A DNA stretch of 20,273 nucleotides from Chloroflexota bacterium (lineage in GTDB: Bacteria; Chloroflexota; Dehalococcoidia; UBA3495). The stretch covers positions 25,588 to 45,860 of the forward strand of contig PAMF01000021.1 in assembly GCA_002707185.1 (NCBI GenBank), in the 5' to 3' direction. The stretch's first letter is position 1, and each line of letters starts with the position of its first letter. Of this stretch, positions 1 through 7,783 are shown in pieces. The translations under genes and the position numbers were made by a program. The notes below the pieces were generated by a model. The model did not search any database. It had not been told where the DNA came from and was given only the letters and a program-made list of their open reading frames with translations.

Positions 1-251
1 GAGATCCTAGCCAAAGGCGATGTCAAAAGGTTAAAACGGGGATAAGTGAAGGTCCGGCTGTCTTCTCTAGTAAAAAACCCTATCATTAAGAAAGATAAGA
101 CTACGGTAACCGCACCTCCTGCAATAAACCATGAAAGGGGTAACGGTAACGCGTAGCGTTCTCCGAATCCGTGAGCGTAAACCGATTCGACTATTACTCC
201 GAACAGGAAAAACGCAACTGTACTTGATAGGGCAAGCTTCTTCCGTGAAAT
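1..251 (-). CDS. Small membrane protein, FedB/'fenitrothion hydrolase'-annotated family, 3' end outside window, putative ATT start
   Basis: The minus-strand frame from 251 to the window edge gives 83 codons and is still open. It has a basic start (ISRKK), a hydrophobic signal-like segment at about residues 6-20, then the motif HGFGERYALPLPL at about 26-38, and a second hydrophobic segment at about 39-55. I recall the pattern HGxGxRYDLPxPL from small multi-span membrane proteins of Chloroflexi, Actinobacteria and Thaumarchaeota. They are often annotated as FedB or fenitrothion hydrolase, but their function is not established. Here Ala replaces the usual Asp. No ATG, GTG or TTG is usable: the frame is closed by TGA 30 nt upstream, and the only candidate is ATT at 251-249, six bases after a perfect AGGAGG. 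It lies downstream of the YtkA-like gene on the same strand, a pairing that suggests a shared membrane or metal-related role (inference). A sequencing error at the start codon is the main alternative. Confidence 0.72.
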   Translation of the reverse strand, partial: MSRKKLALSSTVAFFLFGVIVESVYAHGFGERYALPLPLSWFIAGGAVTVVLSFLMIGFFTREDSRTFTYPRFNLLTSPLARI

Positions 252-257
252 TAGGAG

Positions 258-263
258 CCTCCT
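258..263 (-). promoter_or_regulatory. Shine-Dalgarno AGGAGG deciding an ATT start
   Basis: AGGAGG reads on the minus strand at 263-258 and is followed by six bases and then ATT at 251. It is a perfect anti-16S match at ideal spacing. No standard start codon lies in this frame between the upstream TGA and the signal-peptide region, so this site fixes the start of the left-edge membrane protein. Confidence 0.6.
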
Positions 264-417
264 GGATCATCCCTATCAACCCATCTTCCGGATATTCAAA
301 AAGGGATGTGTGCCGTTGTTGGATCATCACTGTCTAGATTCAATCTCAGCGATATAGAAATCACCAAATGTTAATACACCAGATATCCCAACACGGGTTG
401 TTATAACAATACAAGAC

Positions 418-975
418 CTATTTAACGTTCTTGTTAGTATTCCGTCCTGTGACCTTATCCCAAATGAAGAGCCCTATCGCGAATATGCCTATGACTATCG
501 CAGATATCATAATCCAGTTGATATTATTACCGCCTTCTTCAACTTCTAGATCAAGAGACACACTTTCCGTACCTAACGGAGAACTTACTGATAACTTCAC
601 ACCCCAAGTCCCAATCAAATCAAATTTCAAGTCAGTCTCATAAAATTGTGGCGCAAAGTGATTCTCAGCAGGTATAGGACCAAGTTCAGTCGATCCCGTA
701 GGACCAGTCGCCCAGAGCAAAACTTCAGCATCCGTAACAATAGCATCATCTTCTGCAGAACGGATTAAAACACTAACATGAGTACTTGGCACGACTGCTC
801 TCCCCGGGATGATGCTAAGGTCAATATTGAAAGGACCCTTTTCTTGAGAAGATACTAGGGTAGCGCGACCATTAGCTTCTGATACTGGCACCATCACGTA
901 GAAGCATGTTAGTAACACTAAAAGTAGCGTTACAACAACTGAGATATAATTCTTGGAAGTAAAATATAAATTCAA
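418..975 (-). CDS. Membrane-anchored YtkA-like beta-sandwich protein
   Basis: This 185-residue protein has a hydrophobic N-terminal segment (about 11-31) that is either a signal anchor or a signal peptide. A soluble domain of about 46-146 follows, with alternating beta pattern (NIDLSIIPGRAVVPSTHVSVLI, then YETDLKFDLIGTWGVKLSV near 112-130). A second membrane helix lies at about 153-172, with a short basic tail (KVTGRNTNKNVK). The 'YETDLKFDLIGTWGVKL' strand pair is typical of YtkA/FixH-like immunoglobulin-fold domains found near copper and cytochrome oxidase genes (family recollection). No Cys or Met/His metal cluster is evident, so copper binding is not supported. The start is TTG at 975, because TAA closes the frame just upstream and no ATG precedes the hydrophobic segment; its Shine-Dalgarno is poor. 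The left-edge membrane protein follows 166 bp downstream. Both are probably envelope proteins; function unknown. Confidence 0.7.
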   Translation of the reverse strand: MNLYFTSKNYISVVVTLLLVLLTCFYVMVPVSEANGRATLVSSQEKGPFNIDLSIIPGRAVVPSTHVSVLIRSAEDDAIVTDAEVLLWATGPTGSTELGPIPAENHFAPQFYETDLKFDLIGTWGVKLSVSSPLGTESVSLDLEVEEGGNNINWIMISAIVIGIFAIGLFIWDKVTGRNTNKNVK

Positions 976-1192
976 AGTAACAAATTAAAAACCAATAATT
1001 ATTTACAGTACATTTTAGCACGATTCCAATCGCTGGAGACCGAATCATTGATCAAAATGGTCAACATTGTCACGAACAACGTCGGACGGCAGGTCATTCA
1101 AGACCTCAATTTTGTTCACTTTATGCTTGTAATCTCCTTGACTGCTAATAAAGTGGCCTTTACACTGACATAATACTCCCCAGACACAATAT

Positions 1193-1207
1193 TCCCGCCA
1201 CGCGGGA
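1193..1207. repeat. Short inverted repeat TCCCGC-cac-GCGGGA before the NYN gene
   Basis: A perfect 6-bp inverted repeat with a 3-nt spacer lies 15 bp before the ATG at 1223. It is GC-rich in an AT-rich 247-bp divergent spacer. It could be an operator or a 5' UTR hairpin affecting translation, since the NYN gene has no clear Shine-Dalgarno. Nothing else recognisable was seen in 976-1192. Confidence 0.4.
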
Positions 1208-1222
1208 CCGGGTAAACTTAAC

Positions 1223-2929
1223 ATGAACGGATTATCCTCAGATCAGGGCGGCGATGTCGCTCTATTTATAGATTGGGAAAACTTCAAAATTAGCCTAGCC
1301 TCAGGGCATCGAAGCCCAAACGTTACCGCACTTAAAGAAGAAGTAGGAAACCATGGTAGAGTAGTGGTAGCCAAGGCATATGCCGACTGGGTAACCAGTG
1401 CTCCAGAGTTACGAGGAGCCAGTCAATTTACCAACGATCCACCTGCTTTATACGCTTCAGGGATAGAACCAGTGTATGTCCCCACCCGTTTGCCCCCAGT
1501 TGGAGCCCCTTCTGATTCCTATCGTACAGCCCGTGTGAAAAATAGTGTCGACGTGAAAATGACTGCCGATTGTATAGAATGTGCTCATTCATACTCCAAT
1601 ATTGGCACATATGTATTGGTATCAGGCGATTCAGATTTTATACATGTCATAAATACACTAAGGGCTATGGGAAAACGAGTAATAATCATCGGCGTCTCAT
1701 GGAGCACATCTCGCCGATTAGCCGATCAAGTAGATGGACTCATTTTATATGACACAGACGTCGACCCAGTAACCACACCAGAAAATAATTCTAGTGGTCG
1801 TCCCCAACAAAGACCTTCTAGTAATGGTAATCATCAACTATCAGAAGTAATCAGCATTATAGAAGAAATAGTTCGATCAGAACGCCAGGCAGGACGAACT
1901 CCTTTACTCACTTCATTGAAACAAAGAGTTATGCGGAGGTTGCCTGGATTTGACGAAAAGAAAATGGGATATTCCGGCTTTAAGAAACTCATGCAAAGGG
2001 TTGCACAAGAGGGGAATATCAAGTTGGTTACGGTTGGATTAGTCGACTGGATTTTAATGGCCAACGAGGCGGATCCTCAAGACCCTGGCTCAGATGTTCA
2101 GGCAACCACCGCTGATTCACCCGAAGAAACTTCGACAAATAAGGGTACAGATGGATCCAGTTCATCTCAGATATCTGAAATCTCAACCAGCACTCCGGTA
2201 CCACCGATTGTTGAAGAACGTCAACCAACAATTGTCGAAGAACGTCAACCTGTAGGACTTAAAAGCAATCCAAGAACGTCTCGGCGCACTCAAAATCGAC
2301 AATTCACGAATCGTCTTCCCGGACGTCCTCCCTTAGTAGAGCCGGAAGATATATCAACCGCCTTAGCTGATGAATTGAGAAACATCGACATGCCAGCAGG
2401 ACCTGAAGACGGCCTAGATGGGCAAAGAGTTTCTGACTTAATAGTAATGGCTGACACATTGGAACACAGAGAAGGTATCAGCCATGTAGCTTTTAACTTC
2501 CTAGTTGGTGAAATTACAGCCGCATTAAAGGACGGTATAGAAGCAGAAAATGCGGAAATAGCCCTGCGTTGGGGACAAACTCATTCGCGCCTGTACATTA
2601 CAAAAATGATTAGGAGTTTAAACGACAGCGGCGTTTTCCTCAGAGGATGGCATTCGGAGCGAGACGATGAAAGCGGAAGAAATCGGCGCAGGCGAACATT
2701 CAACTTAGATCGCAACCACCCTTTGGTAGTCAAAATATTAGATCGATATCCTGCAACCGTTCAGAGTAACCCACAAACGACATCCGAGGATTCTAACTCA
2801 GGATTATCAGACTCTCAGATTACTTCTGATACTATAGACCCGTCTGATCCTCTACTTGATAATGAACAAGATGAACAGGAATCCAATACAAATCTTGGCA
2901 AGGTAATGCGTTTTTTCTCCCGATCTTAG
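1223..2929 (+). CDS. NYN-domain (PIN-like) ribonuclease candidate with OST-HTH/LOTUS domain
   Basis: 568 residues. The NYN domain covers about 11-180: FIDWEN (D17, N20), the helix SVDVKMTAD (D110, D116), and VSGDSDF (D136, D138) followed by GKRVIIIG. These are the acidic residues expected of a metal-dependent PIN-like nuclease, so the active site looks intact. An OST-HTH/LOTUS-like winged helix lies at about 205-281 and is a likely RNA- or partner-binding module. Then comes a Ser/Thr/Pro/Glu-rich linker (about 282-375) holding a short internal duplication (IVEERQP twice). A further alpha-helical, winged-helix-like domain lies at about 395-505 with a basic patch (GRNRRRR), and the tail is acidic and disordered. 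NYN/OST-HTH proteins are widespread in bacteria but few are characterised; RNA cleavage or RNA quality control is inferred. It is a single gene, divergent from the YtkA-like gene. The ATG at 1223 has no good Shine-Dalgarno. Confidence 0.82.
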   Translation: MNGLSSDQGGDVALFIDWENFKISLASGHRSPNVTALKEEVGNHGRVVVAKAYADWVTSAPELRGASQFTNDPPALYASGIEPVYVPTRLPPVGAPSDSYRTARVKNSVDVKMTADCIECAHSYSNIGTYVLVSGDSDFIHVINTLRAMGKRVIIIGVSWSTSRRLADQVDGLILYDTDVDPVTTPENNSSGRPQQRPSSNGNHQLSEVISIIEEIVRSERQAGRTPLLTSLKQRVMRRLPGFDEKKMGYSGFKKLMQRVAQEGNIKLVTVGLVDWILMANEADPQDPGSDVQATTADSPEETSTNKGTDGSSSSQISEISTSTPVPPIVEERQPTIVEERQPVGLKSNPRTSRRTQNRQFTNRLPGRPPLVEPEDISTALADELRNIDMPAGPEDGLDGQRVSDLIVMADTLEHREGISHVAFNFLVGEITAALKDGIEAENAEIALRWGQTHSRLYITKMIRSLNDSGVFLRGWHSERDDESGRNRRRRTFNLDRNHPLVVKILDRYPATVQSNPQTTSEDSNSGLSDSQITSDTIDPSDPLLDNEQDEQESNTNLGKVMRFFSRS

Positions 2930-2960
2930 TCCTAAATCTAACTTTTTAAACACACAATTC

Positions 2961-4190
2961 TCAGAAATCTAGAATTAACGTAGACCATCCAAAATCTCTG
3001 GCACCCAATCCCTCGGCAGTGTATGGGTTGTAATATTCACGGTAACCAGATAATTCAATCGCCTCATAGCTTTTCTTGACTATAACTTCCGCCACCTCTT
3101 TATAACCATGTCGTCTCAGTGCGTGAGACAGAAACCAATTAGTATTTATCCAAGTAGGCCCACGCCATATGAATCCTCCGGGATTACCAGGAATAAACTT
3201 GGGGCTGGAAGCGGGTACCGAAGGGAGGGGATATGGTAGCCAAAACTCTTCTTCGGATAAGATCCATTTTTCCACTACCATATCCACAATCTGACTCGGC
3301 AAGTCTGGCAATATCAAGGGCATTAATGAACTAATCGTAACAGTCTTCAACATAGATTCATTTGTTCCAGACAAATCATAAAAAGCCGCCGTTGGTTCAT
3401 CCCAACACTTAGAGATCAGAGCATCTCTAGTTTTGTCTGCTTCCTTGTTGAATTCAGTAGCTTCAGGAGAATCACCCAACATCCTGGCTAATGCCCTCAA
3501 ACTAAACGAGTAAATCGAATTTACTAGGACATCTTCGATATGAAAAACATTAGTCTCTAGAATTTTTTTATCATCGGCTCTGATAGGTTCATAAACGTCG
3601 TAGACTTTTTTTAGCGCGGAGATAAAACCTTGATTGCTTAGATCCTCGATACCCAAGACTTCATCGTATTTAGGAGAACAATCGGTGCCAGCTTCTTCTG
3701 GCTGTATCACAGAAATCAACCCATCTTCATCAGGATCACGATTAACTCTCAGCCATCTGTAATAAGCCATCAAAATAGGCAAAGAATTATTCTTGAAATT
3801 TTGATCGCCCGTAGCTTCATAAACTCTCTCCACTGCATAAGCCAAAATTGGAGGCTGAATAGTGGAACTATAGTTTGGGGAAACCATTCCAACTATATTA
3901 CGTGCAAGAAATTCAGGTTGTTTCTCCATTTCCCAAAAAATTATATGTGGTATGAATCCATCCGGTAGCGCGGCACTCATCAATGTCGTTAATTCGGCCT
4001 TAGCCTGGTCCAAATCAAGATGAGTTAATGCTATGGCATGAAAACATGAATCCCAGAACCATTGGAAGGGATATCCCCGAAGTGAAGGCACCACGAAACT
4101 AAATTCTTTACCATTCCAGTCGGCTACCCCTCTCCTTAAATTCGTCAGTAGTATTTGTCTTGCACTTGCTTCTAATGCTTCACGTTCCAT
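2961..4190 (-). CDS. GH63/MGH1-like (alpha/alpha)6-barrel glycosidase, possibly glucosylglycerate/mannosylglycerate hydrolase
   Basis: 409 residues with no signal peptide, so cytoplasmic. Diagnostic stretches are FQWFWDSCFHA (43-51), EEAGTDCSPKYD (165-176), RGPTWINTNWF (343-353) and a C-terminal YREYYNPYTAEGLGARDFGWS (383-403). This pattern matches the six-hairpin glycosidases that include mannosylglycerate and mycobacterial glucosylglycerate hydrolases (GH63-related). Candidate general acid and base are D170 and E385, by analogy recalled from that family and not aligned here. The length fits (about 400-450 in the family). The ATG at 4190 lies 19 nt inside the end of the upstream glycosyltransferase gene, with AAGGA seven bases before it, so the two are translationally coupled. 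A role in turnover of a glycosylated compatible solute or storage compound is inferred. An alternative is a trehalase or generic amylo-alpha-1,6-glucosidase-like enzyme. Confidence 0.75.
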   Translation of the reverse strand: MEREALEASARQILLTNLRRGVADWNGKEFSFVVPSLRGYPFQWFWDSCFHAIALTHLDLDQAKAELTTLMSAALPDGFIPHIIFWEMEKQPEFLARNIVGMVSPNYSSTIQPPILAYAVERVYEATGDQNFKNNSLPILMAYYRWLRVNRDPDEDGLISVIQPEEAGTDCSPKYDEVLGIEDLSNQGFISALKKVYDVYEPIRADDKKILETNVFHIEDVLVNSIYSFSLRALARMLGDSPEATEFNKEADKTRDALISKCWDEPTAAFYDLSGTNESMLKTVTISSLMPLILPDLPSQIVDMVVEKWILSEEEFWLPYPLPSVPASSPKFIPGNPGGFIWRGPTWINTNWFLSHALRRHGYKEVAEVIVKKSYEAIELSGYREYYNPYTAEGLGARDFGWSTLILDF

Positions 4191-5380
4191 AAATGCTTCC
4201 TTATAGGCCTTTCATTGTAAATATCCAAATATTTCTCGGAAACTACCTGCCATGAGAATTCTCTCAAGGCATAATCCTTTCCCTCTTGTCCGAGACGCCG
4301 TCTATAAACCTCGTTATTAACCAAATTGATCAATTCGACAACCGCTGTTTCTCGGTCAAATCTTGGTACTACTATTGCGCCTTCAAGTAACAGTTCTTTA
4401 TTAGCTCCCACGTCATGAGTCAAAACTGGAACTCCGGCGATCATAGCCTCGAAAAAAACCAATCCAAACGCCTCATACCGAGAGAACAAAACAAATAATT
4501 CCGAATTAGAATACCAATTCTTTAACGATCCATCATCTAATTCTCCAGTGAAAATGACTTCATCTTCTAATGCATATCTTTTTACCTCTTGGCGAAGCCT
4601 AGATTCACCACCCTCATCACGGCCGATAAGAATCAATCGGGCTGATTGTTTGAAGCTTGTGCGAGCTTGTCTGTAAATATCTAATAACCAATGTTGCCCC
4701 TTGTGGTCACCAAGACGACCAACACACAGTATATTAATAGGGGGTGGGGCATCAGAATCGTTGGCAATTGGCATCACCCTTGAGGCAGAGGGTTCCAAAG
4801 GTGTAGCGCCCCACCCAATAACATGTTGCTTCTCTTTGTCCACCCAGTAATCCCTACCTACGCGATCCGCTTCCAGATATGACAATGAGACCACTTTATC
4901 CACTAAAGCACTAATCACACCATTTATCGGACGCAACCACCATCGTGTAAACGGGAGAGTGTGATAAGAGGGAGTAAATATAAACTTCGCTTTATCCTTG
5001 AACCAAAACAAACACCACAAATGACCGACAAACCAACCATCACCAACAAAATGGATTACATCCGGATCAAAATCCCGCAAGACTTTTTTTATTTTTAGCG
5101 GCGAAAACCAAACCAATGGAACTGAGAATAACGGTGGTGCCTTGGTTGGATATCCGTTAATCCGATAAATTGATACCCCCTCTGAGCTAGGCTCATAATC
5201 AGACCACTCAGAGTGAGGAATCCTAGGGAAAGCGTATTTGGTAGTGAGAACGGCTACAGAATCTACTTGAGCGGATTTCAACAAATTAAAAGACAGCTGT
5301 TCGACAGCTCTCTCGATGCCCCCTAAATATGGACGAAAATAGGGGGTTATAAATAAGACACGTAGTGGAGGAGTATTCAC
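4172..5380 (-). CDS. GT4 family glycosyltransferase (GT-B fold)
   Basis: 402 residues from GTG at 5380. The N-terminal Rossmann half carries the acceptor-side glycine motif LGGIERA (19-25). The C-terminal half has VGRLGDHKGQ (220-229) and the retaining-GT EX7E motif EAFGLVFFE (303-311), followed by AMIAGVPVLTHDVGANKEL. These are hallmarks of GT4 enzymes using nucleotide-sugar donors; the acceptor cannot be read from the sequence. I chose GTG at 5380 over an upstream start at 5443. It has AGGAG eight bases upstream (5389-5393), begins directly before the first beta strand (LRVLFITPYF), and does not overlap purL. The gene ends 19 nt inside the glycosidase gene, so the synthesising and hydrolysing activities are made together. 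With a GH63-like partner, a glycosylglycerate-type solute is a possible product (inference); lipid or cell-wall glycosylation is also possible. Confidence 0.85.
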   Translation of the reverse strand: MNTPPLRVLFITPYFRPYLGGIERAVEQLSFNLLKSAQVDSVAVLTTKYAFPRIPHSEWSDYEPSSEGVSIYRINGYPTKAPPLFSVPLVWFSPLKIKKVLRDFDPDVIHFVGDGWFVGHLWCLFWFKDKAKFIFTPSYHTLPFTRWWLRPINGVISALVDKVVSLSYLEADRVGRDYWVDKEKQHVIGWGATPLEPSASRVMPIANDSDAPPPINILCVGRLGDHKGQHWLLDIYRQARTSFKQSARLILIGRDEGGESRLRQEVKRYALEDEVIFTGELDDGSLKNWYSNSELFVLFSRYEAFGLVFFEAMIAGVPVLTHDVGANKELLLEGAIVVPRFDRETAVVELINLVNNEVYRRRLGQEGKDYALREFSWQVVSEKYLDIYNERPIRKHLWNVKH

Positions 5381-5406
5381 AAGGACAACTCCTAGGGGTA
5401 GCTCTC

Positions 5407-7668
5407 TTAACCAAGCAGAGCGTTTTCCAGTCCCCCAGACCAAGTTTCATATATATCGTCTATGGGTAGATCAATCGCTGATCCAATCTTAAACCTGGTA
5501 CCACCGGTTAAACCAAGCTCCATAATAGGAACCCCAATTGCATCAGCCAAGTTAACTAACGCCGTTCTGTTACCAGGGGTTAAGGACACTACTATCCTTG
5601 ATTGGTGTTCCCCAAAAAGCGGAACGTCCCATCTTAATGGCAATGAAGCAACCCCTTCACTGCTCCGGAAACCAATTGACCCCAAATTTTGGTTGGACGT
5701 GGAGGATGTCCGTGGACTGATACCTGATATGCAACATTCCGCCAAACTAGTTGCCAACCCGCCTTCTGAACAGTCATGAGCAGAGCGGACCAATCCTCTC
5801 GTGATGGCCTCCCTACATAATGCCTGCACCTTCTTCTCGAGATCAAGTTTTATATAAGGCCGACCCATTACCAAATTATGGCAGATCTCAAGGTATTCAC
5901 TACCGGCCAACCCATAAGGTTGGTGTGACCAACCATCAGCTCCTAATAACATTACTAAAAGCTCTTCTTCTGGAAAGGGTGCGGAAACGTATTTGGTCGC
6001 ATCATCAAGCAGCCCTAATCCACCTATTATGGGCGTAGGGAATATGGGTTGATCCTGGTACTCATTATATAAACTAACGTTACCGCTTACCACAGGAACC
6101 CCTAAAACTCGACAAGCTCGAGCCATACCTCGAATAGTCCATTCCAGCTGATAATAAACATCTGGTTTCTCAGGATTCCCGAAGTTCAAGCAATCAGAGA
6201 GAGCCAATGGCGTAGCCCCGGTACAAGACAAGTTTCTACAGGCTTCCGCTATCGCAATTTCTCCACCCCTATACGGATCCAGATAACAATATCTCCCATT
6301 GCCATCAATGGTTAAAGCGATACTTTTATGAGTGCCCTTAATCCTCAGAAGAGCAGCATCACTTCCTGGCCCTACGACAGTGTTAGTCTGTACTTGATGA
6401 TCGTATTGCCGATATACGCTATGCTTACTGGCTATATTGGGTGAGGCCAATAGTTGCAGCAAAACTTGATCTGGACCGCATTTCGGCAAGGTGAGATTAC
6501 TCAGATTTAATTTCTGTCGATCTATTTGCTCTTGGGTCATCTCGCCTTTGAGCCTGTACTTAGGCGACTCAGTTAGAACTTTGAGTGGCAAGTTAACTAA
6601 TAACTGATCCCCATCCACTACCCTAGCTACAGCATCATCGGTGATGTAACCAATCTCTACTAATGGTATCCCCCATTTTGCGAATATATTGGATAACTGG
6701 CTAATATGCTCTTCTGAAACCATAAGAAGCATACGTTCTTGAGATTCTGAAAGCATCACTTCATATGCAGTCATACCCGGTTCTCTACGATGTACTTTCG
6801 ACACATCGAGAGTAACTCCCCTGTTACCTCTATCAGCTGATTCTAAAGCGGCACTGGTCAAACCAGCCGCACCTAAATCCTGTATAGCCGGGACCAATCC
6901 GTGGTCAAGCGATTCTAAACAGGCTTCAATCAAAACTTTTTCTAAAAATGGATTTCCTACTTGAACAGTAGGAAGTAGCTCCTGATTATCTTCAAGGGAG
7001 CGTGAGGCTAACCCAGATGCACCATGTATGCCATCTCGTCCAGTTTCAGCTCCCGCAAGCAGTACCAAATGACCTGCCGAATTCGCGGCAGCAGTTGCTA
7101 TCTTAGAAGTTTCGACAAGCCCCACACACATAGCATTAACTAAAGGGTTTTGATTGTAAGAGGAATCAAAAATAATTTCTCCGCCTACATCCGGTACCCC
7201 AATACAATTCCCATACCACGATATACCTCCCACCACTCCCTTAAAAAGATGACGGGTTTTCGGGTCCTCAGGCCTTCCAAATCTCAACGAGTTCAATAAT
7301 GCAATAGGCCTAGCTCCCATCGCTAAAATGTCTCTGACTATCCCCCCAACACCAGTAGCAGCACCTTGAAAAGGTTCAACGGCGGAAGGATGATTGTGTG
7401 ATTCGACTTTAAAAACAATGGCCAACCCATCTCCGATATCAATAGCACCCGCGTTTTCCGACCCGGACTCGGACAACGTCCTATGAGATCGACTGGGAAG
7501 TGTGCTCAAAAGTAGCTTGGAATGCTTGTATCCACAGTGCTCGCTCCATAGAGCTCCGAACATCCCAAGTTCAACGGGATTAGGATCCCTGTCAATTGTT
7601 GAGACTATCATCTCGTATTCGGATAGGCTCAGTGCTATAGACGATAATATTTCCTCAGTAATTACCAT
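5407..7668 (-). CDS. purL: Phosphoribosylformylglycinamidine synthase, PurL subunit (small type)
   Basis: 753 residues, the usual size for small PurL that works with PurS and PurQ. It performs the ATP-dependent amidation of FGAR to FGAM, the fourth step of IMP synthesis, in the cytoplasm. Visible family signatures: SEHCGYKHS (42-50), FKVESHNHP (86-94) with EPFQGAATGVGG, GVPDVGGE (157-164), AGAETGRDG (205-213), LSESQERM (306-313), and in the second half LDPYRGGEIAIAEACRN and ALSDCLNFGNPEKP. Both ATP-grasp-like AIRS halves are complete. I prefer ATG at 7668 (preceded closely by GGAGAG) over the GTG at 7686, which lacks a Shine-Dalgarno. It is separated from the transporter gene by about 115 bp that contain an extended -10 promoter. 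purS is not in the window. Confidence 0.96.
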   Translation of the reverse strand: MVITEEILSSIALSLSEYEMIVSTIDRDPNPVELGMFGALWSEHCGYKHSKLLLSTLPSRSHRTLSESGSENAGAIDIGDGLAIVFKVESHNHPSAVEPFQGAATGVGGIVRDILAMGARPIALLNSLRFGRPEDPKTRHLFKGVVGGISWYGNCIGVPDVGGEIIFDSSYNQNPLVNAMCVGLVETSKIATAAANSAGHLVLLAGAETGRDGIHGASGLASRSLEDNQELLPTVQVGNPFLEKVLIEACLESLDHGLVPAIQDLGAAGLTSAALESADRGNRGVTLDVSKVHRREPGMTAYEVMLSESQERMLLMVSEEHISQLSNIFAKWGIPLVEIGYITDDAVARVVDGDQLLVNLPLKVLTESPKYRLKGEMTQEQIDRQKLNLSNLTLPKCGPDQVLLQLLASPNIASKHSVYRQYDHQVQTNTVVGPGSDAALLRIKGTHKSIALTIDGNGRYCYLDPYRGGEIAIAEACRNLSCTGATPLALSDCLNFGNPEKPDVYYQLEWTIRGMARACRVLGVPVVSGNVSLYNEYQDQPIFPTPIIGGLGLLDDATKYVSAPFPEEELLVMLLGADGWSHQPYGLAGSEYLEICHNLVMGRPYIKLDLEKKVQALCREAITRGLVRSAHDCSEGGLATSLAECCISGISPRTSSTSNQNLGSIGFRSSEGVASLPLRWDVPLFGEHQSRIVVSLTPGNRTALVNLADAIGVPIMELGLTGGTRFKIGSAIDLPIDDIYETWSGGLENALLG

Positions 7669-7723
7669 TCTCTCCGTTATTAACACATGTTTGGTTCAAT
7701 ATCCTGAAGATTGGAGTCACCTA

Positions 7724-7752
7724 ATTATAACAATAGTGGAGCGGACCTGTAA
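7724..7752 (-). promoter_or_regulatory. purL promoter with extended -10
   Basis: On the minus strand TTACAG (7752-7747), a 17-bp spacer and TATAAT (7729-7724) precede purL. TGT directly before TATAAT makes a textbook extended -10, which compensates for the weak -35. The predicted start lies about 45-50 nt before the ATG at 7668. It would let purL and the GT/GH genes be expressed apart from purQ and the transporter. Confidence 0.6.
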
Positions 7753-7783
7753 TACCTCGATTGTTTATCCATTTCGTTGGACC

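Noticed and set aside
67..330. An 87-codon minus-strand frame with ATG at 330
   Set aside because: It is a different frame of the same DNA as the ATT-started membrane protein, is rich in Arg and Cys without domain pattern, and stops within it. The other frame has a clear signal segment and the HGFGERY motif.
2956..2976. Hairpin AATTCT ... AGAATT between the NYN and glycosidase gene ends as a terminator
   Set aside because: The six-pair AT-rich stem with no GC core or adjoining U-tract is too weak, and it overlaps the glycosidase stop.
5381..5443. N-terminal extension of the glycosyltransferase to ATG 5443
   Set aside because: The extra 21 residues overlap purL, have no family pattern and precede an internal GTG with AGGAG at eight bases, which is the better start.
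7669..7686. PurL start at GTG 7686
   Set aside because: No Shine-Dalgarno is present before GTG, while the ATG at 7668 has GGAGAG just upstream and gives the normal N-terminus.
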